Shown here piece after piece: positions 1 to 9,896 of a stretch of DNA of 64,000 nucleotides. A program made the translations under genes and the position numbers. The notes under the pieces are model-generated. The model saw nothing but the letters and a program-made list of their open reading frames with translations, was not told the origin of the DNA and searched no databases. This DNA is from JANQPD01 sp963715655 (GTDB lineage Bacteria; Bacteroidota; Bacteroidia; Flavobacteriales; Schleiferiaceae): assembly GCA_963715655.1 (NCBI GenBank), contig OY970262.1:1860001-1924000 (forward strand), in the 5' to 3' direction. The number at the start of each line of letters is the position of its first letter. Within the stretch, counting starts at the first letter, position 1.

Positions 1-429
1 GTTAAATTGCGCATCGGGGAGTTGTAGCGTAAACTCCATTTTAAAAGAAATAGAATCGCCACTATTTAAGCTTTTATTTAATACTAAGGGTACAAATTCA
101 CAGGCTTCACAAAGTGTTCCACCCAACGGGTTACTAATGTTAATGCTACCTAAGGCTTTGGCTTTTGCAAAATGAGCTTCTACTTTTTGGTAGGTTAAAA
201 GTTGCTGATGCAAAGCAGATGATTTCCAACTTAAGGCTCGTGATGGAAGGTGCAACCAAAGCGTATCTAAGACGCTATTTTGCTGATTTACAAAACGAAA
301 TTGAAAGGTGCCACTAATATTTTTTACACCTTCCTCATACTTTAATTCATAGGAATACCGAGTATTTTGAGCTTTCGCGGGAAGCAAAAACAAGCAAATA
401 CAGATACATAGAAAATAAAAAATACGCAT
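1..429 (-). CDS. Secreted protein, N-terminal part (possible M1-type metallopeptidase N-domain), cut by window edge
   Basis: An open frame runs from an ATG at 429-427 off the left edge, giving 143 residues without a stop. The protein starts with a clear signal peptide (MRIFYFLC..LFLLPAKAQ), so it is exported. The mature part begins RYSYELKYEEGVKNISG and continues with a beta-rich stretch (FRFVNQQ, LDTLWLHLPSRALSW, LNSGDSISFKMEFTLQLP). That layout resembles the N-terminal beta domain of M1 aminopeptidase-like proteins, which begins with a similar strand, a bond-rich scaffold and 'LWLHL'. The zinc site would lie beyond the edge, so the family call is an inference. It is divergent from hisS; the 117-base gap holds the hisS promoter region. 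Confidence 0.6.
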   Translation of the reverse strand, partial: MRIFYFLCICICLFLLPAKAQNTRYSYELKYEEGVKNISGTFQFRFVNQQNSVLDTLWLHLPSRALSWKSSALHQQLLTYQKVEAHFAKAKALGSINISNPLGGTLCEACEFVPLVLNKSLNSGDSISFKMEFTLQLPDAQFN

Positions 430-509
430 AGCGCGCAAATATAATGTTGGGTGCGTCCTTTATGGTTTATTTGTATGGTAAATATTAGTGGTAAATTAAG
501 TGTAAAAGC

Positions 510-527
510 TAGCTTTGTTTAGTTTTG
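510..527 (+). promoter_or_regulatory. Putative tandem -7 boxes upstream of hisS
   Basis: Two matches to the Bacteroidota -7 consensus TAnnTTTG lie back to back, TAGCTTTG at 510-517 and TAGTTTTG at 520-527, 20-37 bases before the hisS start. No convincing -33 TTTG partner is visible, so only the -7 half of the promoter is supported. Confidence 0.35.
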
Positions 528-546
528 CGCAAAACAAAATGCAGAT

Positions 547-1947
547 ATGTCAATAAAGCCTAGCTTACCCAAAGGCACGCGAGATTTTTTACCGGAGGTG
601 ATGCTTAAACGCAGCTTCATAAGGGAAACCATAAAAAATGTATTTACAAAATTTGCATTTGCACCCATTGAAACTCCCGCTATGGAGAACTTGGAAACCC
701 TTACCGGAAAATACGGTGAAGAAGGGGATAAGTTGATTTATAAAATAAGGAGTAACAAAAATTTAAGAGCACAATTAAATTCTAATCAAACTGAAAAGCT
801 CAATAAAATATATAAATTTTGGCTTCCACAAAAATCACAAATGGCGCTGCGTTATGACTTAACCGTTCCTTTTGCGCGTTTTGTAGTGCAAAATCAAAAC
901 GAATTGCAATTTCCATTTAAGCGTTATCAAATTCAGCCTGTATGGCGTGCCGATAGACCGCAAAAAGGACGCTTCCGCGAGTTTTACCAATGTGATGCCG
1001 ATGTGGTGGGCAGTCATTCCTTATTACAAGAATTAGAGTTTATTGCTATTTATCAACGGGTTTTTCAGGAACTTAACTTGCCGGCAACCATCCGTTTGAA
1101 CAACCGTAAATTATTGGCTGGTTTGGCCGAAGTATTTGGTATTGCTGAAAGACTGAGCGATTTTACCGTGGCTTTAGATAAGCTAGATAAAATAGGCGCA
1201 GAAGGTGTACGTAATGAATTGGAAAAGAAGGCATTCAGCAAAACTGCATTAGAAGGGTTTGAACAAATAATTGAATTAAAAGGCACAGTGCAGGAGCAAT
1301 TGGCCATTTTAGAACCTCTGCTTAAAACATCTGAAATTGGTAAAGAAGGTATTGCCGATATGCATTTTATTAGTAAACATTCAGATAGTACCGATATGGT
1401 TTCCTTAACCTTAGATGTAACGCTGGCGAGGGGTTTAGACTATTACACAGGAACTATTTTTGAAGTGGTAGCCAATGGTGTTGAAATTGGTAGCATTGGT
1501 GGCGGTGGCCGATACGCAGATTTAACCAGTATTTTTGGGAAAAAAGACTTGCCGGGTGTTGGAATTTCTTTTGGCTTGGATAGAATTTATATGGCTTTGG
1601 AGGAGTTGAATCTTTTTCCAGAGGTAGCAACAAAAGGCACGCAACTTATGGTGGCTAATTTTGGAGAGGAAGAAGCACTTTTTGGATTAAAACTTGCCAA
1701 TGAATTGCGCCAATTAGGTGTAAACGTGGAAGTATATCCGGATGCTGCCAAAATGAAAAAACAATTAGATTTCGCGAATAAGAATAACATTGGATTTGTA
1801 TTATTGATAGGGAGTAGTGAGTTGAAAGAAGGTGTTTTCACCTTAAAAAACATGGAAGAGGGAAGTCAACAAAGCCTTAGCCGAATTGAACTGTTGGAGT
1901 TTTTTAACAATAACCAAGCAAAACACACCCCTCATGGCCGACACTAA
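547..1947 (+). CDS. hisS: Histidyl-tRNA synthetase
   Basis: This cytoplasmic class II aminoacyl-tRNA synthetase charges tRNA-His with histidine. The 466 residues are a usual length. Visible signatures are the N-terminal KGTRDFLP, the motif 2 region with RADRPQKGRFREFYQCD, the histidine-binding signature LARGLDYYTG, and motif 3 GVGISFGLDRI, followed by the C-terminal anticodon-binding domain (VEVYPDAAKMKKQLDFA). The start at ATG 547 gives the family's standard N-terminus. Its last 14 bases overlap the start of hutH, which begins at ATG 1934 in another frame, so the two genes are probably translationally coupled. Confidence 0.97.
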   Translation: MSIKPSLPKGTRDFLPEVMLKRSFIRETIKNVFTKFAFAPIETPAMENLETLTGKYGEEGDKLIYKIRSNKNLRAQLNSNQTEKLNKIYKFWLPQKSQMALRYDLTVPFARFVVQNQNELQFPFKRYQIQPVWRADRPQKGRFREFYQCDADVVGSHSLLQELEFIAIYQRVFQELNLPATIRLNNRKLLAGLAEVFGIAERLSDFTVALDKLDKIGAEGVRNELEKKAFSKTALEGFEQIIELKGTVQEQLAILEPLLKTSEIGKEGIADMHFISKHSDSTDMVSLTLDVTLARGLDYYTGTIFEVVANGVEIGSIGGGGRYADLTSIFGKKDLPGVGISFGLDRIYMALEELNLFPEVATKGTQLMVANFGEEEALFGLKLANELRQLGVNVEVYPDAAKMKKQLDFANKNNIGFVLLIGSSELKEGVFTLKNMEEGSQQSLSRIELLEFFNNNQAKHTPHGRH

Positions 1948-3463
1948 ATCAACATCTTTTAAGATTGGGAAAGAACACGTAACTCTTAAAAAGTTGTGGG
2001 CCTTTTTTGAGAGTGAGCAAGCACTTGAACTTTCCTCTGAAGCTGAAGCCGCTATTTTAAAATGCCGTGCGTATTTAGATAAAAAAATTGAAACCCAAAC
2101 CGAGCCAATTTATGGTATTAACACCGGTTTTGGTTCTTTATACAACATTAGTATAGAGGGGCATGATTTGGCCGCTTTGCAGGAAAATTTGGTACGCTCG
2201 CACGCCTGTGGTACAGGAGAAGAAGTGCCTACCGAAATTGTGCGTTTGATGTTATTGCTAAAAATTCAATCACTTTCTTACGGACATAGCGGTATTTCAT
2301 TAGAAGTAGTGCAACTGTTGCAAGCGTTTTATAATAACAATATTTTACCCATAGTTTATCAGCAAGGCAGCTTAGGTGCAAGTGGTGATTTAGCTCCTTT
2401 GGCGCACGTTTCTTTAGCCTTGTTAGGAGAGGGAGACGTTACCTATTTAGGAAAAAGAACTACCGCCCAAAAAGCACTTAAAGAAGCTAAGCTTAAACCA
2501 ATTGCTTTGCAAAGCAAAGAAGGCTTAGCACTTTTAAACGGTACACAATTTATGGCTGCTTATGCAGCACACAATTTGTATAAAGCACATAAATTAAGTT
2601 ATTTAGCCGACTTAATCTCATGCATAAGTTTAGATGGATATGACGGTAGGATTGAACCGTTTGATCCTTTAATTCATTTAGCACGGCCACATAAAGGACA
2701 AATACAAACCGCTGAAAGAGTACGTGATTTTTTAGAGGGAAGTGCGATAGTAGCACGTGCAAAACAGCACGTGCAAGATCCGTATAGCTTTAGGTGTATT
2801 CCCCAAGTGCACGGTGCTAGTAAGGAAGCCTTTGCTTATGCAACTGGTGTGCTTACTGCTGAAATAAATTCAGTTACCGACAACCCTACCATTTTTCCTG
2901 ATGCTGATAAAATTATAAGTGGAGGAAATTTTCATGGTCAAAATTTGGCTATTACTGCAGATACCTTAGCTATTGCTGCAGCAGAATTAGCAAGTATTTC
3001 TGAACGCAGAACGTATTTACTATTGGGAGGCAATAGAAATTTACCACCCTTTTTAGTAGCAAGACCGGGTTTAAACAGTGGATTAATGATTGCACAATAC
3101 ACGGCAGCGTCCATTGTTAGTCAAAACAAACAACTGTGCACACCGGCCAGTATTGATTCTATTGTAAGTAGCAATGGGCAAGAAGATCACGTAAGTATGG
3201 GGGCAAATGCTGCTACTAAAGCGTATAAAGTAATTGACAACTTAGAGACAGTTTTGGCTATTGAATTAATAGCCGCTTCTCAGGCGTTATATTTTAGAGA
3301 GGAAAAGACTTCACCGTTTTTGCAAGATTTTGTGGATAATTTTAGAGAGGTAGTTCCCTTTATAGATAAAGACAGGATTTTGAGTGAAGATATGCATCGC
3401 GCGAAAGCGTTTTTAAACGCAATGGAAATAGCGCCCAACCTATTGTTTAGCGGATTAAAGTGA
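1934..3463 (+). CDS. hutH: Histidine ammonia-lyase
   Basis: The enzyme removes ammonia from histidine to give urocanate, the first step of histidine breakdown. The Ala-Ser-Gly triad that forms the MIO cofactor is in GSLGASGDLAPL, near residue 147. The selectivity loop reads NLVRSHACGTG; a Ser-His pair here is typical of histidine lyases, whereas tyrosine lyases have His-Leu and phenylalanine lyases Phe-Leu. I place the start at ATG 1934 (MADTKSTSF) rather than the in-frame ATG at 1886, because the extra 16 residues would lie inside hisS and match nothing in the family; this gives 509 residues, the normal size. No hutU, hutI or hutG is nearby. The 3' end overlaps the convergent gene by 17 bases. 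Confidence 0.93.
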   Translation: MADTKSTSFKIGKEHVTLKKLWAFFESEQALELSSEAEAAILKCRAYLDKKIETQTEPIYGINTGFGSLYNISIEGHDLAALQENLVRSHACGTGEEVPTEIVRLMLLLKIQSLSYGHSGISLEVVQLLQAFYNNNILPIVYQQGSLGASGDLAPLAHVSLALLGEGDVTYLGKRTTAQKALKEAKLKPIALQSKEGLALLNGTQFMAAYAAHNLYKAHKLSYLADLISCISLDGYDGRIEPFDPLIHLARPHKGQIQTAERVRDFLEGSAIVARAKQHVQDPYSFRCIPQVHGASKEAFAYATGVLTAEINSVTDNPTIFPDADKIISGGNFHGQNLAITADTLAIAAAELASISERRTYLLLGGNRNLPPFLVARPGLNSGLMIAQYTAASIVSQNKQLCTPASIDSIVSSNGQEDHVSMGANAATKAYKVIDNLETVLAIELIAASQALYFREEKTSPFLQDFVDNFREVVPFIDKDRILSEDMHRAKAFLNAMEIAPNLLFSGLK

Positions 3464-6400
3464 TTTGCCCACGTTGAATTTCTGATCCTCTTTTCAGCAT
3501 ATACACATACACATCTTCTTTGGCGGGTTTTCCTTCTATGGTGGCATCCCAAAATTCAGTGTAGGGATTGTTTGTTTCAAATACTACTCTTCCCCAACGG
3601 TCGTAAATTAGAAATCGGTCATCTACGGTACAGCGGTTACCATACACCAAAAACTTTTCGTTTTTATCATCGGCATTAGGCGTAAAGGCATTTGGTATAA
3701 ATACTTCCGCCTGAATACCCGCTACTCTTACCTTGTAAATGCTTTTATACAAAGCTTTGCAAATGGTATCTAGTACCACTAAATTTATAAAATGAAACCC
3801 TGAGTTTGTAAAAACAATGCGCGGAGACTCACCTGAAAACGTGTTGCCAAAATCATCAGCCCACGTGTATTTATACCATGGCTGTGCATTTAAAATGGAT
3901 ACATCCAAACTACCATCCATACACTCACTTGCCCGAACGTAGCCAGTTGGAGGCACCAGCGTATCTGTAAATTCTACTTGCTGCACAATACTCTGCTGGG
4001 TGCCGCAAATGGTATCACGTGCAGTTAAGGTTACATCATAAACGCCAATGCCCGGAAAGTTGTGAATTGGTTCTTCGTCATTACTGGTACTTCCATCGCC
4101 AAAATCCCACTCATAATTAGTGCTGCCGCTGCTAATATTATCAAAAGTGGCCTCATAGGTTTTATCACAATCAGCATAATTAACCGTAAAACCGGCTTTA
4201 GGAATAACTCCCTTATCATGTGTAAGGGTAAGGCTCATAGAATCTTTTAAATCACAAATGGTATCAATAGCTACCAATTTTATGGTGTAGGTTCCAAATT
4301 GGTCGTAAGTAGTAGTTGGAAACCGCTGCGTAGAAGTTTGTCCGTTGCCAAAATCCCAAACATACGCATTTGAGTTAACGCTATTATTATCAAAATCTAC
4401 AAATAACGTGTTGCACACCGTATCTACCTTTACGGAAAAATCTATGGCACCAACGGCTTTTACAGCCGTTTGAAAATCAAATTTTATGGCACCTAAATTA
4501 CAGTTACTACTTCCGTTGGTTTCAGAGTAAGCTCCCGGGGTGGTAGGGAAACCAGTTCTGCTTCCGCAGGATGCACAAACCGCTTGATAGATAATGCCTT
4601 TAGGATCAAATCTTGAGGTTCCGCCATCTACATGTTCGGCAGTAGCTCCGCCAAAATAGCTGGCATAAATTAGGCTTGAAGCATCTCGTTCTAACACCAT
4701 AAAATAAAAATCGCTAGCATCTGTGGTACTTTGGTAAGCATCTGCGGTAGTTGGTAAACTTCTAGTATTACCTAGTGCAGCGCCATTTGGTTCAGTTTTA
4801 TTTGTAGTGCCATTCCAGCCACTTATGTAAATTTTGTAGCAATCATCAACCAAAAATGCGGTGGGTACTAAGTCTGATTTTGCTTGACCGCTGCCTACAG
4901 TTGTATAAAATTCCAATACATCTAAATTATTGTTGAGTTTGGTAATAAACTGTTGCGACCCAGGATTGCTGTAAGTACCCGAAGTACTTACCAAATTACT
5001 GGTGGTTTGGCCATACGTATATACGTGATCACGCTTATCAATATCTACAAAAAAGCTTTGATCTTTACCGGCTGATCCTAAGTAAGAAGCACGTTCTAAC
5101 TGACCGGTAGCAGCATCAAAGCGCGCTATAAAACCATCTAAACCGCTTTTACGTGCGCTAAAAGCAACACCACTGTTAGCACCTAAATTTAAATTTCCAC
5201 TATTACTTGTACCCGAAACAAAAACCTTATTATTTCCATCTAATTTTAGGCTGTAGCCGGATTCATCATTGGATCCGCCATAAAACGTAGCCCAGCGCAA
5301 TACACTTAAATCGCTGTTAAAAGAAGCTATCAAAGCATCTTGATTTCCGCTTAAACTAGCGGCTGTGCCATTAAAAGTGATGTTGGTAGATTGGGTGGTA
5401 CTGGTAATAAATACATTATTCTGATCATCCAAAATAATTTCACCTCGCGATAAATCACCATAGTTTTGGTTAATTTCGGAATTAGCACCATCCGCACCAT
5501 TTCCGCCAAGGTAAGTGCCACCGGCAAGAGAGCCGCCCGTAGGATCTAAAGCAACTATAAAAATATCGCTACCATTGGGGAACTCCCAAGGATAAGAAAC
5601 TACCGGTGTTCCTCCAGAATTACTGTCCTGATAAGCACTTGCATACATGGGGAAATTTGTAGAACTCGTGTTTCCTAAAATATATAAAGTTCCATCAGCA
5701 GCACAAATCATACTATGTGGTAAGTCTAAATCATTACCTCCTATATAGGTGCTGTAAAGCGCCTGTGTGCCATTTGCGTTAAATTTTGTAATGCCAACAT
5801 CCGTTCCGCCACCGGCATACACGGCTTGAAAAGTTCCGGTGGTAATGGGGTAACCGCTAGCACTCACAATACCGCCTGCGTAAAAATTTCCAGCGTCATC
5901 ATACGTAGCGGTAAAGCCAAAATTATCAGCAGAAGAGCCCGTCATGGTAGAAAATTCTAAAACCGGATCAATGGTAACGGCATAGTTTGGGTCATACGTA
6001 CCTAAGTTAAAACCAACTATTCCATTTTGTAATGTATAGCGGCAACGTACTTCATACAGCATTCCGTTAATTTCCTGATATGCAATGGGAATACGCTCTA
6101 CAAGATTACCAAAAGCGGTTTCTATGGTTAACACATCACCTTTTTGACTAAGGTTGGTTGCGCCTTCAATAGTATATTTAATTACCGATGGATCAGCGTT
6201 TGGCTCAATAATAATGTCGTATTCCAAATCTGCTCCATTGCCAAAATAAGTTAGGTTTACACCCGGATAAAGGTCATAATAGGTAAGTGCTTTGGATAAG
6301 CTTACATTTTTTTGCCAGCGAGAGGAATCGTTTCCAAGAATGTAATTGTGTGTTTGTTTTAGTTTTTCACTTTGCGTGATGTAGGGAATTTGAGCCTGCT

Positions 6401-6692
6401 GCCAGCGCAGTCGCAGACCTATGGCCTCATCTTCATAAGTGTTATTTCCATGATTATGTGGTACATGCGCATCGGTAGCGTCATCATTATGCTTAATAAC
6501 TAAACTAAACCCATTGGGCTCAAAGAAAAAAGCACCCCCATTAATGCGTAGTTTGTAATCAAACGGTCCATCCCACTGACCTTTATTTTCAATAAAAATA
6601 GCCTCGCTAGGGTAGCGTGTTTGTTGCGCCCAGCCAAATAATGAAAGGCTAAGGCACGTTAATAAGAGGTGGAATTGCGTTTTTGTCATCAA
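3447..6692 (-). CDS. Secreted SBBP-repeat/PKD protein with CHU_C (T9SS type B) C-terminus
   Basis: This is a large surface or secreted protein (1081 residues) exported by Sec and then the type IX system. A signal peptide (HLLLTCLSLSLFGWAQ) is followed by an N-terminal domain beginning FIENKGQWDGPFDYKLRI, seen at the start of many Bacteroidota beta-propeller proteins. Next come SBBP-type propeller repeats with recurring YGG/YLGG and D(G)-containing turns (about residues 240-740). At least two PKD domains follow (YVWDFGNGQ, YEWDFGDGS). The last 85 residues are a CHU_C / gliding-motility-type domain (VFIPNAFTPNADDKNE, RWGRVVFE). No enzymatic residues are evident; an adhesive or structural role is inferred. 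Two adjacent Met codons are possible starts. Confidence 0.9.
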   Translation of the reverse strand: MMTKTQFHLLLTCLSLSLFGWAQQTRYPSEAIFIENKGQWDGPFDYKLRINGGAFFFEPNGFSLVIKHNDDATDAHVPHNHGNNTYEDEAIGLRLRWQQAQIPYITQSEKLKQTHNYILGNDSSRWQKNVSLSKALTYYDLYPGVNLTYFGNGADLEYDIIIEPNADPSVIKYTIEGATNLSQKGDVLTIETAFGNLVERIPIAYQEINGMLYEVRCRYTLQNGIVGFNLGTYDPNYAVTIDPVLEFSTMTGSSADNFGFTATYDDAGNFYAGGIVSASGYPITTGTFQAVYAGGGTDVGITKFNANGTQALYSTYIGGNDLDLPHSMICAADGTLYILGNTSSTNFPMYASAYQDSNSGGTPVVSYPWEFPNGSDIFIVALDPTGGSLAGGTYLGGNGADGANSEINQNYGDLSRGEIILDDQNNVFITSTTQSTNITFNGTAASLSGNQDALIASFNSDLSVLRWATFYGGSNDESGYSLKLDGNNKVFVSGTSNSGNLNLGANSGVAFSARKSGLDGFIARFDAATGQLERASYLGSAGKDQSFFVDIDKRDHVYTYGQTTSNLVSTSGTYSNPGSQQFITKLNNNLDVLEFYTTVGSGQAKSDLVPTAFLVDDCYKIYISGWNGTTNKTEPNGAALGNTRSLPTTADAYQSTTDASDFYFMVLERDASSLIYASYFGGATAEHVDGGTSRFDPKGIIYQAVCASCGSRTGFPTTPGAYSETNGSSNCNLGAIKFDFQTAVKAVGAIDFSVKVDTVCNTLFVDFDNNSVNSNAYVWDFGNGQTSTQRFPTTTYDQFGTYTIKLVAIDTICDLKDSMSLTLTHDKGVIPKAGFTVNYADCDKTYEATFDNISSGSTNYEWDFGDGSTSNDEEPIHNFPGIGVYDVTLTARDTICGTQQSIVQQVEFTDTLVPPTGYVRASECMDGSLDVSILNAQPWYKYTWADDFGNTFSGESPRIVFTNSGFHFINLVVLDTICKALYKSIYKVRVAGIQAEVFIPNAFTPNADDKNEKFLVYGNRCTVDDRFLIYDRWGRVVFETNNPYTEFWDATIEGKPAKEDVYVYMLKRGSEIQRGQITLIR

Positions 6693-6768
6693 CTTATAAA
6701 AGTAATGTTTTCTTTCAAAAGCTATAAACGTATGGTCATAAAACTATTTATCGATACTGTGCCGTTAC

Positions 6769-7959
6769 TTAGCGCGGCAATAGCTTAGCCTTTGCAAAGG
6801 CTTGTTGCTCTTTTCCCTGTTCATTTAGGTAGCTAAATGCCAAAAGATAGTCGTGTTTAGCGGGTTTTATGCGTAAACGGCCGGCAATTACATCTGCTTT
6901 TTCAAAATAATTTCGACTTATTACATTGGCGCGTATTCCTTTTAACGCTTTATCATTTGGCTTATGTAAGCTAATTACTTCAAATACCTTTCCTGGATAA
7001 TTAAAAATGTGGTGTGCAGCAGTAAAGAAGTTTGTATTGGGATGTAACTTTAATAGATTCAATTCATTAGCTAAAGCATCCATAGCACTACCTTTCATAA
7101 TACTGGCGTTTGGTTCGTACATATACCTTTTAATATGGTTGCTAAGGTTTGCTTTCGCAGAAAGCTGTTCCGCTGTAAACGCCTCATTTTCTAAAAGGGT
7201 AGGCGTGCTATTCAGTAATCTAAACACTAAAGAAGCACTAGGTTTTGGCTCGCACAAAAAAACGACTTCCTTGCATTCATTGCGCACAGAAATCACCCAT
7301 ACTTCCGAAACATTTTTCAATTGGCTAATAGCTAAGTCTATGGAAATCATAGGGCTAGTTTTGATGACTACTTTCTTAGCTTTTTTGAGCAACTCCGGCA
7401 GCCATGCTACCACATTCGGTTCATAGGTTTCTAAATCTATCAGCTTTTCATTTTCATTTCCACGCCTTGCGGGATCTAAATATAACACGTCAATTTTCTC
7501 AACAATACTGGCGGGTGTAAAAGCTTTTGAATGGACTAAAATGCCTGATTGTAAAGTGTTTAAATTGTATTTAGTAACATCCGCCAAAGCGGAATTTTGC
7601 TCAAATAATTGAGTATGCACAAAATTTTTAGAAAGGTAAAATGCATCTACACCCATGCCACCGGTAGCGTCAATTAAGGTGTTACCGTTTAGCAAATTAG
7701 CTTTTATTTCAGCCGTTTCTTCGCTACTAGCTTGTTCCGCAGAAACACCTTCCGGAAATATTAACGAGGAATTGTTCGTCCATTCGGGTAATTTTTTCGC
7801 TACTTTTTTACGTATAGCTAGTTGTGCAGCTAACCACTTTTTTTCAGGATCGTTACCGTATTTTAAAAGTAGTTTTACAGGGTCGACCTTTTGGTTTTCT
7901 TGTATAAAGCGTTGACTTTCTATGCGTTGAATTAAATGTATCTTATCGCTAAGCGTCAT
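6769..7959 (-). CDS. THUMP-like, class I SAM-dependent RNA methyltransferase
   Basis: A Rossmann-type methyltransferase core carries the SAM-binding glycine loop LIDATGGMGVDAFYLS (about residue 95) and a catalytic-type motif VLYLDPARRG, which resembles the DPPR/DPPY motif of N-methyltransferases. The C-terminal part (KGSAMDALANELNLLKLHPN onward) matches the ferredoxin-like and THUMP-like extension of the Bacteroidota PG_1098 group. RNA as substrate is inferred from that extension; the modified base is unknown. The start ATG overlaps the stop of the upstream transporter gene by four bases (ATGA), so it is the last gene of a coupled set of three. Confidence 0.82.
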   Translation of the reverse strand: MTLSDKIHLIQRIESQRFIQENQKVDPVKLLLKYGNDPEKKWLAAQLAIRKKVAKKLPEWTNNSSLIFPEGVSAEQASSEETAEIKANLLNGNTLIDATGGMGVDAFYLSKNFVHTQLFEQNSALADVTKYNLNTLQSGILVHSKAFTPASIVEKIDVLYLDPARRGNENEKLIDLETYEPNVVAWLPELLKKAKKVVIKTSPMISIDLAISQLKNVSEVWVISVRNECKEVVFLCEPKPSASLVFRLLNSTPTLLENEAFTAEQLSAKANLSNHIKRYMYEPNASIMKGSAMDALANELNLLKLHPNTNFFTAAHHIFNYPGKVFEVISLHKPNDKALKGIRANVISRNYFEKADVIAGRLRIKPAKHDYLLAFSYLNEQGKEQQAFAKAKLLPR

Positions 7960-9065
7960 TTACTGTTATTACCGGTTAGGCGTTGCACAAATTTAACATC
8001 GGGTAAAAATTCTCCTGCCAACAGGCGAATAACGCTGTACACCGGCACGGCTACAATCATTCCGCTAATGCCTGAAAGTGTGGCGGCTACAGAAATTACA
8101 ATGAAAATTTCTAAAGGATGCGCATTAATGGAGTTTGAAAAAATAATTGGTTGCAGTAAAAAATTGTCAATCATTTGAATGCTTCCAAAAATTACAACTA
8201 CTAAAATAATAAGGGTGGAGAGTGGAAATCCGAAATCACCACCAATGTGTTGCGAAATTCCTAAAATAATGCCAAACGCCATACCTATAAGGGGCCCAAC
8301 GTAGGGTATAAGATTAAGTAAGCCTGCGAAGAATCCAATTACCAAGGTGTTTTCAAACCCTAATGCTGTTAAACTTACAGATACCAAAGTAGTAATAATG
8401 CTCACTTGAATAACTAAACCCAAAAAATACCGGCTTAAATTTTTCTTTAAACGGGGAGCAACTTGAATCACTCTAATCTCAAAACGGTCGGGAATAAAAG
8501 CGAGGATAATTTGTCTAAATAAATGGCGCTCACGTAAAAAGAAAAAAGCCATAAAAAGGATGCTAAAAATGGCAAACACCACGTTGCCCAATCCTGAAAT
8601 TAATCCTTCAAAAGTGTTGCTTATATTTTCAAAGTTTAGCAGGCGCAAAAACGCTCTTTTAAGCAATGGTTCTTCCATAGTTACATCTACGGTTTCTCCG
8701 GTTAGCGTTTCTCTTAAGTGCCCAATGGCCACTTCAGTTTCATTAAACAAAACGTTTATATCAATATTGGTAAGTGCTTCAAGTTCAAATATTAAAGAAG
8801 GAATTACAGCGGTAAGTACTCCTCCAAAAACAGCTACCATTAAAAGGAGTGTAATGCCTGCCGCTAAGTTGCGATTTACCTTGAGTTTTTTCCACGTACG
8901 TCCACTTAAAAAATCTACCAAAGGCTTCCCAATAAGGGCAAAAATAGCGGCTATTAAAATGTAGATAATGGTAAAGCGAACCGCCCATAGTAAAAGAGCT
9001 AAACCCACCACCAAGGCTAGGGTTAAAAAAACTCTAATTACGGGGCCTACCCATTGATTATTCAT
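7956..9065 (-). CDS. AI-2E family transporter (PerM-like membrane protein)
   Basis: A 369-residue inner-membrane protein with about eight hydrophobic helices: an N-terminal pair (VFLTLALVVGLALLLWAV, IIYILIAAIFALIGKPL), a large loop near residues 90-140, then five C-terminal helices including GFFAGLLNLIPYVGPLIGMA. The latter motif (NLIPYVGP) is the hallmark of the AI-2E/PerM family. The family is widespread; substrates range from autoinducer to sodium/proton exchange, and nothing here identifies the substrate. The stop overlaps the next gene by four bases and the start overlaps the upstream DUF4159 gene by four, which indicates a tightly coupled operon. Confidence 0.9.
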   Translation of the reverse strand: MNNQWVGPVIRVFLTLALVVGLALLLWAVRFTIIYILIAAIFALIGKPLVDFLSGRTWKKLKVNRNLAAGITLLLMVAVFGGVLTAVIPSLIFELEALTNIDINVLFNETEVAIGHLRETLTGETVDVTMEEPLLKRAFLRLLNFENISNTFEGLISGLGNVVFAIFSILFMAFFFLRERHLFRQIILAFIPDRFEIRVIQVAPRLKKNLSRYFLGLVIQVSIITTLVSVSLTALGFENTLVIGFFAGLLNLIPYVGPLIGMAFGIILGISQHIGGDFGFPLSTLIILVVVIFGSIQMIDNFLLQPIIFSNSINAHPLEIFIVISVAATLSGISGMIVAVPVYSVIRLLAGEFLPDVKFVQRLTGNNSK

Positions 9066-9733
9066 GGTACGGAGGTAAGGGCATACTGTAAAATATTGGC
9101 CCCCATTTTAAGTGCTTTTAGTCTTACATCTTTAGGGTCGTTGTGTACTTCTTCGTCTTCCCAGCCATCACCCAAATCACATTCAGAAGTATATAGAACC
9201 ATTAATCGACCTTTATTAAACAAACCTTCCGCCTTAGGTGAGTTTTGATCGTGCTGATGAATTTTAGGTAAACCTTCACTAAAGGTAAATGCTTGATTAA
9301 AAATAGGATGGGTAGAAGGGATGGTTTTTAATTCAAAATCAGGAAATACAGCGGTAAGTTCTGCCCTTACATATTTATCCATACCGTAGTTATCATCAAT
9401 ATGCAAAAAGCCACCAGCCAAAACATAGGCGCGTAAGTTTTTAGCTTCTTCACTTTCAAAAAGCACGTTTCCATGCCCGGTCATGTGTATAAATGGATAA
9501 TTAAAAATATCTCGAGAGCCAGCTTCTACTGTTGCGTAATCGGGATTAATGCTCATGCCTAAATTATCGTTACAGAATAAGGCTAAGTTGGTTAAACTAC
9601 TAGGATTTGCGTACCAATCTCCACCACCTTTGTATTTTAAAACAGCTATTTCTATTGAATAAGTAGTGGGCGCACTAGATGTATTTATAAGTAAGATTAT
9701 TCCTAAAAAAATGGTGGTAAATACGCTTTTCAT
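9062..9733 (-). CDS. DUF4159 domain-containing secreted protein
   Basis: A signal peptide (TIFLGIILLINTSSAP) precedes a DUF4159 domain that fills the rest of the 223 residues. Typical features are YKGGGDWYANPSSLTNLA, the FNYPFIHMTGHGN strand-turn, and LRAYVLAGGFLHIDDNYGMD. The fold is related to class I glutamine amidotransferase-like domains, and the biochemical role is unknown. In many Bacteroidota this family sits with membrane proteins and ATPases; here it leads a three-gene operon with an AI-2E family transporter and an RNA methyltransferase, joined by four-base overlaps. The start is the only ATG that includes the signal peptide. Confidence 0.87.
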   Translation of the reverse strand: MKSVFTTIFLGIILLINTSSAPTTYSIEIAVLKYKGGGDWYANPSSLTNLALFCNDNLGMSINPDYATVEAGSRDIFNYPFIHMTGHGNVLFESEEAKNLRAYVLAGGFLHIDDNYGMDKYVRAELTAVFPDFELKTIPSTHPIFNQAFTFSEGLPKIHQHDQNSPKAEGLFNKGRLMVLYTSECDLGDGWEDEEVHNDPKDVRLKALKMGANILQYALTSVP

Positions 9734-9896
9734 GGCCGCAAATTTACATAAGTTATGGCTATAATTTTAAGCCACTCGTTATAATTTATTATCGCTTCGC
9801 TTACTCATTTAACTAGCCTATTTACACAATAATCAGTAATTTATGTTTTAAAACTTAATATCTTACCCGCGTTATTTAAAGTTATACAACTACCCT

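Noticed and set aside
1886..1933. Upstream in-frame ATG as start of hutH
   Set aside because: The added 16 residues lie inside hisS and do not match the normal N-terminus of the family; ATG 1934 fits.
1934..3463. Tyrosine ammonia-lyase for pigment synthesis in place of hutH
   Set aside because: The selectivity loop has Ser-His (RSHACG), as in histidine lyases, and no aryl polyene or flexirubin genes are nearby.
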